Source: Paenibacillus phyllosphaerae
GTDB lineage: Bacteria > Bacillota > Bacilli > Paenibacillales > Paenibacillaceae
Assembly (NCBI RefSeq): GCF_014192105.1
Contig: NZ_JACHXK010000017.1
Location: forward strand, 62,001-126,000
Reading direction: 5' to 3'
DNA length: 64,000 nucleotides
A program made the translations under genes and the position numbers. Positions 26,176 through 34,899 of the stretch are shown here, one piece after another. How positions within the stretch are numbered: the stretch's first letter is position 1; every line of letters starts with the position of its first letter. The notes below the pieces were generated by a model. The model was not told the origin of the DNA, made no database searches, and worked only from the letters and a program-made list of their open reading frames with translations.

Positions 26176-26310
26176 AGGGGATTAGGTCCTAGTCCGCAAT
26201 CTTAGGGGCATGGGTTCCCGCAGCCAAAATCCGTTCCAATAATCCACTATTTAGTTCATAGGACCTATTCGTGTACACTAGAAGCAACTCCAAGAATAAA
26301 GGTGAACACG

Positions 26311-27567
26311 ATGATGAGAACGATCGCGAAGCTGCTGCTCGTATCGATGGTAGGCCTGATCGGTGTGGGAGCGACGACTGCCGCAAGCCCGCTCGCGCGC
26401 ACGCAGAAGCTGGGGATTCTAAATGATAGCGGCACCCACTGGGTACTCCAGAACAGCGCGGACTATAAGATGAAGTGGACGGTGCGGGATTCGAATCCGT
26501 ATCAGCACTATGAGCTGTATGCAGGACCGGGAGGGTTGGTCTATGTGCAGACGACCGACGAGTTGAAGGCCATCCAGCCTGCGACAGGCAATGCGGTCTG
26601 GAAGCATCCTAGCTTGTGGGACAGCGAGCTTGATCCGGTCATCGGCAGCGATGGCGCGTTCTATAAAGTGGCGTATGCCAAAATGGACCATGCCATCTAC
26701 GTCACCCAGGTGACGCGCTTCAACAGCGACGGCACGCTCAGCGTCTATAAGCTTGGCGATCGGCTGACCAGCGCCGAGGTAGATGCCCAAGGCCAGTTCC
26801 GTCTGCGGGCGGCAGGCGATACGCAAGGACATTTCGTGCTAGCCACGAACCAAGGCCTCGTCTCCTTGAATCCGGATGGCAGTACGAACTGGACACTTGG
26901 CAAGGTGTCGACGGACAGCGGCGAGATCGATCTCACCGCGGTGGACGACCTGTTCGCGGACGGCCAAGACCGGCTCTACGTCCGCCTGGGCGGCACGATG
27001 CTGGCGCTTAACCTGGACGGCAGCCTGCTGTGGGCGCGCGACTATGGGCTCCAGGATCTGCGCAACACCTACCTGGTGACGAAGGACGGCTACCTCCTTC
27101 AGTCGACGTCCTCGAACGATTACGGCGCCTATCCCGTTAGGCTCTATGAGATGGCCGAGACAGGTCTGAAGGCCGTCTATCAACCTTCGATTATCGCCAG
27201 CCAAATGGCCAATCAGGATGGACGCGGCGGAATCTACCGGGTGAACGAGACGCAGGAGATGGTTACGGACAGCTGGCTGAGCACGGGCGCGTTCCAATGG
27301 ACGTATCAGCTGGGAAAAATGGAGCGGGCTTCCGGCCAAGGCCTCAGGGCCGATACGATGAGAACCGACGCGAAGGGCAATGTCTACGTCGGCTCCAATG
27401 TCGGCAACGTCTACGCCTTGGACAATCTCGGCAAGCCGCGCTTCATCATTGCCGTGAACAATGCGCAGCAGTCGTACCCGGACATCCTGCCGGTTAGCGA
27501 CAGCCTGACGCTGATCGCGGTGAACAATCGTCTGGTGGCGATTGAGAAGGTCGCGAAAAAGAGTTAG
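26311..27567 (+). CDS. Secreted PQQ-type beta-propeller repeat protein
   Basis: This protein of about 418 residues has an N-terminal signal peptide (MMRTIAKLLLVSMVGLIGVG...). The rest has blade-like repeats such as GLVYVQTTDELKAIQPATGN, QDRLYVRLGGTMLALNLDG and GNVYVGSNVGNVYALDNLG. These resemble PQQ-binding-like/BamB propellers, though no dehydrogenase catalytic residues or quinone ligands are evident. It probably binds rather than catalyses. The start at 26311 (ATG) has AAAGGTG six bases upstream; a GTG at 26302 is inside that site. It is monocistronic and followed by a terminator. Confidence 0.82.
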   Translation: MMRTIAKLLLVSMVGLIGVGATTAASPLARTQKLGILNDSGTHWVLQNSADYKMKWTVRDSNPYQHYELYAGPGGLVYVQTTDELKAIQPATGNAVWKHPSLWDSELDPVIGSDGAFYKVAYAKMDHAIYVTQVTRFNSDGTLSVYKLGDRLTSAEVDAQGQFRLRAAGDTQGHFVLATNQGLVSLNPDGSTNWTLGKVSTDSGEIDLTAVDDLFADGQDRLYVRLGGTMLALNLDGSLLWARDYGLQDLRNTYLVTKDGYLLQSTSSNDYGAYPVRLYEMAETGLKAVYQPSIIASQMANQDGRGGIYRVNETQEMVTDSWLSTGAFQWTYQLGKMERASGQGLRADTMRTDAKGNVYVGSNVGNVYALDNLGKPRFIIAVNNAQQSYPDILPVSDSLTLIAVNNRLVAIEKVAKKS

Positions 27568-27592
27568 TATCTATTTAATAAGAGCTCGAATC

Positions 27593-27620
27593 AACCAACC
27601 CTCTCTTGGGGTTGGTTTTT
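27593..27620 (+). terminator. Terminator after the propeller gene
   Basis: AACCAACC/GGTTGGTT is followed by TTTTTTGTT. Confidence 0.9.
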
Positions 27621-27823
27621 TGTTGGGCTGTCGGTGGTATATAGCGAATGACCGCAGTATGCGAGAAGGCTGCCTGTATTTTTTGATCAGGCGGCACCGA
27701 AAAGCGTTCCTTCCCACGAAACTATAACCATCGGCTCGCGTGCTGGCCATTATGGGCTTGCCCGCTGGTCTAACCGCGCTTGTACCGGGCATAGTAAGTA
27801 ATTAGGGGCGCGGGCGCTTTTCA
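27621..27823. other. Intergenic region upstream of the ligase operon
   Basis: I see no gene in this part of the 320-base gap; its right end carries the operon promoter. Confidence 0.45.
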
Positions 27824-27853
27824 TTGATGATGGCTTGAAACCTATGGTAGAAT
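27824..27853 (+). promoter_or_regulatory. Promoter of the hydrolase/Mur-like ligase operon
   Basis: TTGATG and TAGAAT are spaced by 18 bases, 35 bases before the GTG start of the first gene. No operator or riboswitch is obvious. Confidence 0.55.
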
Positions 27854-27887
27854 GTTATTATTTATTCACACAAAGGATGTTGATGCA

Positions 27888-28658
27888 GTGCAAATTACGA
27901 TCGACGGTTTGAACATAAATTATCAGGTAGCCGGTGAGGGACAGGAAGTGCTGCTGCTGCATGGATGGGGCGCCGAGTTGAACACGTTTGCCGCCGTCCA
28001 CGCGAATCTCGCACAGCATTTCAAAGTATATTCGATCGATTTCCCGGGCTTCGGCAAGAGTCAAGAGCCGCGCGAGGTGTGGGGCAATACCGAATACGTG
28101 GAATTCCTCCACAAGTTCATACAGGCCATGGGAATTAAGCGCCCGATTCTGCTCGGTCATTCCTTCGGCGGACGGATCAGCATCGAATATGCGTCCAAGT
28201 ACGACGTGAAGAAGCTCGTGCTGACGAATACCGCGGGCATTAAGCCCAAGCGCAAACTGCAGTATTATGTGAAGGTTTACACGTACAAGGCGGTTAAGAA
28301 CATCTTGCGCATCCCGGGACTGCATCTGTTCCGCGACCGCGTGCTGAACTACTGGAAGGCGCGGACGGGCTCGACCGACTACAAGAACGCCTCCGGCGTG
28401 CTGCAGCAGATTTTGGTGCGAGTCGTGAATACGGACTTGAAGCATGTGATGCCGCAGATTAAGGCGCCGGTGCTGCTCATATTCGGGGAGACGGATACGG
28501 CGACGCCGGTTGAACACGGGAAGACGATGGAGAAGCTGATGCCGGATGCAGGACTTGTCGTGCTGAAGACGGGGCATTTCTCCTATTTGGAACGGCCGCA
28601 GGAATTCGCCATTATCGTAAACAAGTTCTTGGAGAAGGACAAACGGGGGAGCTTATGA
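27888..28658 (+). CDS. Alpha/beta hydrolase, first gene of the ligase operon
   Basis: This 256-residue protein starts at GTG 27888 with AAAGGA about ten bases upstream; the longer frame from 27852 lacks a ribosome site. It has the alpha/beta-hydrolase fold motifs: oxyanion LLHGWGAE (about 24), nucleophile GHSFGG (about 91), acid GETDTATP and catalytic histidine in GHFSYLERP. There is no signal peptide, so it is cytoplasmic. Its stop overlaps the start of the Mur-like ligase by four bases (ATGA), so the two are translationally coupled and likely work in one pathway. It may hydrolyse an ester or thioester intermediate or product; the substrate is unknown. Confidence 0.9.
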   Translation: MQITIDGLNINYQVAGEGQEVLLLHGWGAELNTFAAVHANLAQHFKVYSIDFPGFGKSQEPREVWGNTEYVEFLHKFIQAMGIKRPILLGHSFGGRISIEYASKYDVKKLVLTNTAGIKPKRKLQYYVKVYTYKAVKNILRIPGLHLFRDRVLNYWKARTGSTDYKNASGVLQQILVRVVNTDLKHVMPQIKAPVLLIFGETDTATPVEHGKTMEKLMPDAGLVVLKTGHFSYLERPQEFAIIVNKFLEKDKRGSL

Positions 28659-30226
28659 CAACTATTCTGCATATCATCGCTGTTGTCGCGTGGCTGCTCT
28701 ATGCACAGAAGAAGCTGCTTCGCAGCGTGCATATGCTGCAGCTGAATTCATACCGCAACGAGCGGTTCTGGAAGTGGTACAAAGGCAATATCGGCAAGAC
28801 GGTCCGCATCGCGGAGATTCTTCCGCTGATCGGGCTGATCCTCGTTATAGCAGGTTCGGAAGTATGGGGCTCCCTCGCGTGGATGGCTTCATATTTTATT
28901 TTGTTTATGACCGCCCCGAAGGAGATCGAGAAGAAGAAGCTCGTCTATACCGCCCGGGTCAAAAGATTGCTGACCGCAACGGCCGTGCTCGCTATAGTAA
29001 TCGGATTAAGCCTGCTGCTGCAGCTTGAACTCGGCTATGCGCTCATGTTCGCGGCGACGATCGTGCCTTTCTTCGTCATCCTGATCAGCAATACGGTCAT
29101 GCTCCCGGTGGAGCATCGCATTAGTCTCTATTATCTGAATGACGCGAAGAAGAAGATTCATCAGTACCGCCAGCTCGAAGTGATCGGCATTACCGGTTCG
29201 TTCGGCAAAACGAGCGTGAAGCACTTCCTGGGCACCGTGCTCTCGCAAGGGTTCAACGTCCTTATTACGCCGGAGAGCTACAACACGCCGATGGGCGTGA
29301 CGCGCACCGTGCGCTCGATGCTGACGCCGACGCATGAATATTTCGTCAGCGAGATGGGCGCCAAGCAGCGCGGCGACATCAAGGAGATCTGCGACCTGGT
29401 CAGCCCCAAATACGGGATCATCACGGCGATCGGCGAGCAGCATCTGGAGACGTTCAAGACGCTCGATACGATCAAGAAGACCAAATTCGAGTTGGCGGAG
29501 GCCCTTCCGGCCGACGGCATCGCGTTCCTCAATATCGATGACGAGAATGTCGCGGCGCAGCTGAAGGTCGCGAATATCAAAGCCAGAGTGGCCACGTACG
29601 GCATTCATTCGGCACAGCTGGACTATCGCGCGAGCGACATTCGCTACACGCGGGACGGCACGTTCTTCAAGGTCACCAAGAAGAGCACCGGCGAAGAGCA
29701 GGAATTCCAGACCGTGCTGCTCGGCGAGCACAACGTCTATAACCTCCTCGTGAGCATCGCGGTCGGCAGCGAACTTGGCGTGCCGCTGACGAAGCTGGCA
29801 ACGTACGTGCGCAAGGTGCGTCCGGTGAAACATCGTCTGGAGCTGAAGAAGAACGGACCGGTGACGATCCTCGACGACAGCTTCAACTCCAATCCGGTCG
29901 GCTCCAAGGCAGCGCTCACGGTGCTGTCCCAGATGGAAGGTAAGAAGATCCTGATCACGCCGGGGATGATCGAGCTCGGCGACAAGGAATATGAACTGAA
30001 CTTCGCCTTCGGCACCAAAGCCGCCGAGGTATGCGATTACGTCCTGCTCGTCGGGCAGTCGCAGACGAAGCCGCTGCAGGATGCTTTCGTCAAGGCAGGC
30101 TACCCGGAGTCGAAGTATAAGGTAACGAAGAATCTGAAGGAAGCGCTGCAGCATATGAACCAGGTGACCGAGCCGGGATGCATTGTGCTGCTCGAGAACG
30201 ACCTTCCGGATAACTATAACGAATAG
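28655..30226 (+). CDS. Membrane-anchored MurF-like ligase
   Basis: This 523-residue protein has four or five hydrophobic segments in its first 150 residues and then a Mur-ligase ATPase domain with P-loop GSFGKTS (about 180), the NTPMG and EMGAKQRGDI segments typical of MurF, GEQHLETF, a GEHNVYN motif and a C-terminal ligase domain (HRLELKKNG, DDSFNSNP). The normal N-terminal UDP-MurNAc-binding domain of MurF is missing and replaced by the membrane part. It probably forms an amide bond using ATP at the membrane, as MurF adds D-Ala-D-Ala to the stem peptide. The adjacent D-Ala-D-Ala ligase points to the same dipeptide as donor, but the acceptor is unknown. It overlaps the hydrolase gene and is 13 bases from the ligase gene. 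Confidence 0.9.
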   Translation: MTTILHIIAVVAWLLYAQKKLLRSVHMLQLNSYRNERFWKWYKGNIGKTVRIAEILPLIGLILVIAGSEVWGSLAWMASYFILFMTAPKEIEKKKLVYTARVKRLLTATAVLAIVIGLSLLLQLELGYALMFAATIVPFFVILISNTVMLPVEHRISLYYLNDAKKKIHQYRQLEVIGITGSFGKTSVKHFLGTVLSQGFNVLITPESYNTPMGVTRTVRSMLTPTHEYFVSEMGAKQRGDIKEICDLVSPKYGIITAIGEQHLETFKTLDTIKKTKFELAEALPADGIAFLNIDDENVAAQLKVANIKARVATYGIHSAQLDYRASDIRYTRDGTFFKVTKKSTGEEQEFQTVLLGEHNVYNLLVSIAVGSELGVPLTKLATYVRKVRPVKHRLELKKNGPVTILDDSFNSNPVGSKAALTVLSQMEGKKILITPGMIELGDKEYELNFAFGTKAAEVCDYVLLVGQSQTKPLQDAFVKAGYPESKYKVTKNLKEALQHMNQVTEPGCIVLLENDLPDNYNE

Positions 30227-30239
30227 CGAGGGCTAACAG

Positions 30240-31436
30240 ATGAAAATTCGCGTAGGGGTCCTATTCGGCGGCATGTCCGTCGAACACGAAGTATCGATCA
30301 TTTCCGGCCTTCAAGCGCTGCATGCCTTGGATACGAACAAATACGAGCCGATTCCGATCTACATCACGAAGGACGGCAAATGGTACACCGGTCCTTCCCT
30401 CACGTCGGTCGATGCGTTCAAGAACATTCCTGACCTGCTGAAGAACAGCCACCATGTCATCCTGCACACCGAGTCCAAAGGCGTGCACCAGCTGATCAAT
30501 CCGAAGCCGACGCTGTTCGGCAAAGGGAATAAGAAAGTCATCGCCGAGATCGACGTGGCCTTCCCGGTCACGCACGGTACGCTGGGCGAAGACGGCGCGC
30601 TGCAAGGACACTTGGAGCTGAACCAGATTCCATACGTCGGCTGTAACGTGCTGGCATCTGCGGTCGGCATGGATAAGATCGTCATGAAGACGGTCATCCG
30701 CGGCGCAGGCATTCCATCCGTCAACTACGTCTGGTTCTACTCGAGATCGTGGGATGTCGAGCAAGAAGCTTGTATCAACCGCGTCGAGGCTGAACTCACT
30801 TACCCGGTGATCGTGAAGCCGGCGAACCTCGGTTCGAGCGTCGGCATCAAGAAAGCCGCGAACCGCGAAGAGCTGATCGATGCGGTGACCGACGCGCTGA
30901 TGTATTCGAACAAGGTGCTTATCGAACAGATGGTGCAGAACCTGACCGAGGTCAACTGCTCGGTTATCGGCGATCACGAAGAAGTCGAGACGTCGATCTG
31001 CGAGGAAGTGCTCAAGTCCGACGAGATCCTGAGCTACCAGGACAAATATATGAGCCAGTCCAAAGGCGGCTCCAAAGGGATGACCAGCACGAACCGCAAG
31101 GTGCCGGCGGAAATCTCCGACGAGATGACGCAGCAGGTGAAGGAGCTGGCGAAGCGCACGTTCCTTGAGCTCGGCTGTAACGGCGTATCCCGCATCGACT
31201 TCCTGATCGACAAGGATAACGGCAGCGTCTACGTGAACGAGATCAATACGATCCCGGGATCGCTGGCGTTCTATCTGTGGGAGCCGGTCGGGAAGTCGTT
31301 CACGCAGATGACGAGCCAGCTCATTACGCTCGCGCTGAAGCGCCATAGAGAGAACGCGCAATTGACGCTCTCCTACGACTCGAACATCCTGGCGCTGCAA
31401 GGCAAGGGCGGCGGCAAGCTAGGGACCAAAAACTAA
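30240..31436 (+). CDS. D-Ala-D-Ala ligase-family protein (divergent)
   Basis: This 398-residue ATP-grasp protein starts GVLFGGMSVEHEVSIISG, the family's N-terminal signature, and carries the HGTLGEDGALQG segment, the ATP-binding PANLGSSVGIKKA and the metal-binding VNEINTIPG. The omega-loop region reads SYQDKYMSQSKGG, keeping the tyrosine typical of D-Ala-D-Ala enzymes rather than the histidine of VanA-type D-Ala-D-lactate ligases. The end (GSLAFYLWEP in place of the usual TxxSxYP) and the long C-terminus are unusual. It probably makes D-Ala-D-Ala or a related dipeptide for the membrane Mur-like ligase encoded just before it. It is likely not the housekeeping Ddl. Confidence 0.9.
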   Translation: MKIRVGVLFGGMSVEHEVSIISGLQALHALDTNKYEPIPIYITKDGKWYTGPSLTSVDAFKNIPDLLKNSHHVILHTESKGVHQLINPKPTLFGKGNKKVIAEIDVAFPVTHGTLGEDGALQGHLELNQIPYVGCNVLASAVGMDKIVMKTVIRGAGIPSVNYVWFYSRSWDVEQEACINRVEAELTYPVIVKPANLGSSVGIKKAANREELIDAVTDALMYSNKVLIEQMVQNLTEVNCSVIGDHEEVETSICEEVLKSDEILSYQDKYMSQSKGGSKGMTSTNRKVPAEISDEMTQQVKELAKRTFLELGCNGVSRIDFLIDKDNGSVYVNEINTIPGSLAFYLWEPVGKSFTQMTSQLITLALKRHRENAQLTLSYDSNILALQGKGGGKLGTKN

Positions 31437-31455
31437 AGCGAAAAGGTGGATGGCC

Positions 31456-32157
31456 GTGAAGTTAGAGCTGAATCCGATACCGGAATTCCCGGGCATGGAC
31501 GGCTGGCAATCCATTCGCATCGAGGAGAGAGATGAGCCGCTCATCTCTCTTTCTTGCGTTTCGGAGCGAATGATCGTCCGTCCGTATTACCAGCAGTGCG
31601 GCATTCCGCGCGCGTTGGATGATGTATGGCTGCGCGAAGGCGCGGCGCAGCGGCTGCTGCAAGCGCTGGAGCTTTTGCCTGCGGCGTACAAGCTGGTGCT
31701 GTATGACGGCTGGCGTCCGCTTGCGGTGCAGCGTTATCTGTATGACGATTTCAAGGCGAAGCTGATGCGGGAGCATCCGTCGGTAACGGGCGAGGCGCTC
31801 GACCGGCTGGTCGCGCAATATGTGTCGTTGCCGAACACCGATCCGCGGAATCCGTCTCCCCATCTGACGGGAGGATCGATTGATCTGGGCCTGGCCGATG
31901 CGGATGGCCGTGAGCTTGATATGGGCTCGCCCTTCGACGATTTCACGGATCGTTCCAATACGTCGTACTACGAGACGCATGATGTCGCGCAAGGCGGCCG
32001 TTACCGGGAACTGCGCCGCTTACTCTACCATGTGTTGACAGAGGTTGGATTTACCAACTACCATAAAGAATGGTGGCATTTTGACTACGGCAACCAGTTC
32101 TGGGCCAAGGTCAAAGGCGACACCGATGCTGTTTATGGCTACATCACTCTGACGTAG
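31456..32157 (+). CDS. VanX-type D-Ala-D-Ala dipeptidase (M15D family)
   Basis: This protein of about 233 residues carries the M15D zinc site: SPHLTGGSID matching SxHxxGxxxD (about residue 133), EWWHFDYG with the catalytic Glu and third zinc His (about 204), and the substrate-binding Arg in YDGWRP. No signal peptide is present, so it acts in the cytoplasm, as VanX does. VanX hydrolyses D-Ala-D-Ala. Here it is encoded 19 bases after a ligase that probably makes it, which would set up turnover or proofreading of the dipeptide pool. The start GTG at 31456 sits six bases after AGGTGG; an ATG at 31450 abuts that site and is less likely. Confidence 0.88.
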   Translation: MKLELNPIPEFPGMDGWQSIRIEERDEPLISLSCVSERMIVRPYYQQCGIPRALDDVWLREGAAQRLLQALELLPAAYKLVLYDGWRPLAVQRYLYDDFKAKLMREHPSVTGEALDRLVAQYVSLPNTDPRNPSPHLTGGSIDLGLADADGRELDMGSPFDDFTDRSNTSYYETHDVAQGGRYRELRRLLYHVLTEVGFTNYHKEWWHFDYGNQFWAKVKGDTDAVYGYITLT

Positions 32158-32168
32158 GGGACTTGCAC

Positions 32169-33317
32169 GTGGAACGCAATAAGCGACTATTCGAGAAAAG
32201 CCTGAAGGACTACACGATTCTGTTCCTCATCATTATGCTGCTGATCGCGGTCATTCTCGTCTTCGTCCGCAACATCTTCGGCTCGTACACGTTCGAGGAC
32301 TTCGTGAACGATTTCTTCAATTCCTTGATGGGGGCGATTATTCCGCTCATCATCTTCAATATTTTGTTCGAGTATTTGATGCGGACGCATCAGAGCAAGG
32401 TCGTGCAGGAGTCGATTGCCGAGACGCTGCTTATGAAGGAAGAAGTGCTCACGCAATTCAGCGAGGACAACCGCAAGGAATTCCTGAAGAATACGGCGCA
32501 GTCGCTCGTCGGCAAGGACGAAGGCGAGATGCTCTACTCCACCTTGTTCGTGCCGTATCTGTCGAAGAGCCGGAATTTTCGGCGGAACTTCAAGTACTAT
32601 ATTTTTTATACGCCGGAAGACAAGATGCGCGATCTCGATCAGGGGGCGAGAGACCTGTTCCCCGCCTCCGACTATGTGTGGGTGATCGAGGATCTGTCGT
32701 ATGAGAAGAACGTCATTCGGTTGGAAGACGAGCTGCTCGTCGGATTCAGCTATAACGAGCAGCAGCTCGAGAGCTACTTCAAGAACAGCCGGATCGTGTT
32801 CCGCGAGAACCTGTTCCTCCACGAGGCGCAGATTCAGCAGATGCGTGCGATGGAAGAGGCTAAGCTCACGGAGTTCGTCGAACGTTCCATGCAGTTCGCG
32901 ATGGAGGTCAACGGCGTTAAGCTGAAGGTCAAAGGGGTCATCCATGAGAACGGCGGCTTCGTGCTAAGACTGGATGCGCAAGAGGCTAAGTTCGCGGAGG
33001 ACGGCTCTTATAACCGGCTGAAGGTGAATTTCCGGATGCCGCAGATGAAGGCGAAGAAACAGTTCATCCTCGTCATCTCGGAGCCGACCTACGGCGTCGA
33101 CATCCTGTTCTCGAATCAACTGGAGCAGATGAACGTATCGGCCGTGCCGTTCTTCGACCAGGACGAGATCGTCGAGAGCCTGCCGAACGATCTGACGAAG
33201 ATCCAGCTTAGCAGCTGGGTGCTGCCGACGAGCGGCGTCGTGTTCGTGTGGGAAGAGAAGCAAGCGGCGCTGCGTGCCGTCGATAACGTGGAGGAAGAAG
33301 CATCCCGGGCGTCGTAG
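32169..33317 (+). CDS. Membrane protein of unknown function, last gene of the ligase operon
   Basis: This 382-residue protein has two hydrophobic segments near the N-terminus (residues about 17-37 and 55-72) and a large soluble C-terminal region rich in charged residues. It has no family motif that I recognise. GTG at 32169 has AGGGG eight bases upstream and begins 11 bases after the dipeptidase stop, so it belongs to the operon. A terminator overlaps its 3' end. It may be a scaffold or regulatory partner for the membrane-bound ligase (inference from operon position only). Confidence 0.8.
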   Translation: MERNKRLFEKSLKDYTILFLIIMLLIAVILVFVRNIFGSYTFEDFVNDFFNSLMGAIIPLIIFNILFEYLMRTHQSKVVQESIAETLLMKEEVLTQFSEDNRKEFLKNTAQSLVGKDEGEMLYSTLFVPYLSKSRNFRRNFKYYIFYTPEDKMRDLDQGARDLFPASDYVWVIEDLSYEKNVIRLEDELLVGFSYNEQQLESYFKNSRIVFRENLFLHEAQIQQMRAMEEAKLTEFVERSMQFAMEVNGVKLKVKGVIHENGGFVLRLDAQEAKFAEDGSYNRLKVNFRMPQMKAKKQFILVISEPTYGVDILFSNQLEQMNVSAVPFFDQDEIVESLPNDLTKIQLSSWVLPTSGVVFVWEEKQAALRAVDNVEEEASRAS

Positions 33318-33332
33318 GGGTGCTTCTTTTTT
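33297..33332 (+). terminator. Terminator of the ligase operon
   Basis: GAAGCA-TCCC/GGGG-TGCTTC is followed by TTTTTTT and overlaps the last codons of the final gene. Confidence 0.8.
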
Positions 33333-33820
33333 TAGAAATAGAAAATCAGCAACAGGATGAAAATAACGATAGGGGATATTCCGATTGCATAGAGTGGGCG
33401 CACATGATGAAGACGGAGCATAGGGAACATCATGCAATTAAACAGCAATGACCAGGTCCAAGACCACCCATGATGGTAAGTCATAAAACCATTTTCTTTG
33501 CCGATCCATTCCAGTAAAGAGTAGGTTATGATCCATTTCATGAAGTGACCTAGTATGGCGGCTTTCCTTACTGGAAAGTTAGACAGGAAAAGCATGATCG
33601 TACATGGGAAAACGATAAAGCTGTATAAATTATCCGTAATGAGTTCGCTCGGAATATTCCGCTCGTGATGCCACAGATGATAGATGTTATGCGCAATGTA
33701 TTGATAGAGCAAGTTCATGCTCACCATATAGTATATGGTCGGAAGAAACTCCTTCCACCGTCCCCAATCCGCCCATTTCCAAGCCGCAAGTAAAGCCCAT
33801 ATCGTTAATGCAATGTGCAA
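33332..33820 (-). CDS. CBO0543-type multi-pass membrane protein
   Basis: This 162-residue protein has five or six hydrophobic segments. It contains WRWxDW-like AWKWADWGRWKEFLPT near the start and the WSLLFNCMMFPMLRLHHVRP segment near the end, a pattern seen in the CBO0543 family of small Bacillota membrane proteins. The start is TTG at 33820 with AAGGATGGGG nearby, and no in-frame ATG exists. It is convergent with the ligase operon. Function is unknown. Confidence 0.8.
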   Translation of the reverse strand: MHIALTIWALLAAWKWADWGRWKEFLPTIYYMVSMNLLYQYIAHNIYHLWHHERNIPSELITDNLYSFIVFPCTIMLFLSNFPVRKAAILGHFMKWIITYSLLEWIGKENGFMTYHHGWSWTWSLLFNCMMFPMLRLHHVRPLYAIGISPIVIFILLLIFYF

Positions 33821-33974
33821 ACATACCCCATCCTTGGTTGATTTAGGAAAAGTTTATCCATTTCATAGGCGTATTATGCTAGCCGTAGGTGCGCGTTTCT
33901 AACGATCGGACAGAGGCAGGCAGCTGGTCGATCTGGCCAGCTACCTTGGTGCCGCAATGTGGTAATCGTTTCGT

Positions 33975-34745
33975 TTATTGGACGATCCCTAGATCCGGTA
34001 ATAGCGCTTGAAGCTTCGGAAGGACGACGCTGCGGAAGTGGTCCGGCGTTCGCGTGGAGATGTAGAGCGCCATGCCGTCATGTTCTTCGGTGTAGTTTAG
34101 GAAATAGGTGTAGTCCTCGACAGGTTGGCCAGGATTGACGATGGCGCAAGTAAACCAAGAATCGGTTTTCTCGAAGGCGGTCAGAATATCTTCCTTCGTA
34201 TTGACGCGGTACCAGAGGATGTTCTTCAGATAGACCGGGCGCTCATAGGGCAGCAGCCAGGTCGTGTTGGTGTGGGCGAGGCGATCGTTGATGAAGGACT
34301 GGGTGTCCGCATCTTGGTCTTCCAACGTGTATATGGCGCGATGACCATGAATAACAGCTCCGATCTTGCGCGTAAGCTCTTCGTTCAACTCGTCTAGCGG
34401 AACTTGCTTGTAGTGAGCGAGTAATTGATCCATCAAAGCGGTATTCTTCTGGGGATCGCGGTCCGGAGCGTAATGTTGGAGCAAGACCTCTTTCACACGC
34501 TGGCTGACGGTGCCGTCCGGATCGTGAATCAGTTCGTTGTGATAGTCGTATAGCGCTTCTTGGATTAATTGATCCTTATGCGGATCGAGATTGTTATCCC
34601 AATTGATGTAGTCGAAAATTACATCCTGCTCCGGTTCACGAAAAGCAAGGATCATTTCCGCTAGGGTTGGGAAGGCGCTTGGGCCATAGCCGAGTTCGTA
34701 ACCCTGTTCGAGCCGATAGGGATGAGTCGTCATGTTCAGTTTCAT
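33975..34745 (-). CDS. Hypothetical protein (about 256 residues)
   Basis: The reading frame starts at ATG 34745, with AGGAG at good spacing; an upstream in-frame start lacks a ribosome site. The protein is acidic, has no signal peptide or membrane segment, and contains tryptophan- and tyrosine-rich stretches such as YINWDNNLDPHKDQL and TWLLPYERPVYLKNILWYRV. I do not recognise a family. It lies alone and divergent from the DUF4259 gene. Confidence 0.78.
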   Translation of the reverse strand: MKLNMTTHPYRLEQGYELGYGPSAFPTLAEMILAFREPEQDVIFDYINWDNNLDPHKDQLIQEALYDYHNELIHDPDGTVSQRVKEVLLQHYAPDRDPQKNTALMDQLLAHYKQVPLDELNEELTRKIGAVIHGHRAIYTLEDQDADTQSFINDRLAHTNTTWLLPYERPVYLKNILWYRVNTKEDILTAFEKTDSWFTCAIVNPGQPVEDYTYFLNYTEEHDGMALYISTRTPDHFRSVVLPKLQALLPDLGIVQ

Positions 34746-34899
34746 TCGTGGTTCTCCTTGGTAACGAGCGTAGTTGCGATAATTGTACCATGGACGCGGG
34801 CGATCCGCTAAAGCTAACACTGCGCGGGAGTTGGCACTTGGTAGGGAGAAGGTTATACTAGCAGCAATGCGATCAACGCACAGAATGGAGAATGGATAG

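Noticed and set aside
27888-33317. Vancomycin resistance (van) operon
   Set aside because: No vanH, no VanA-type His in the ligase omega loop, no vanRS; only the dipeptidase is VanX-like.
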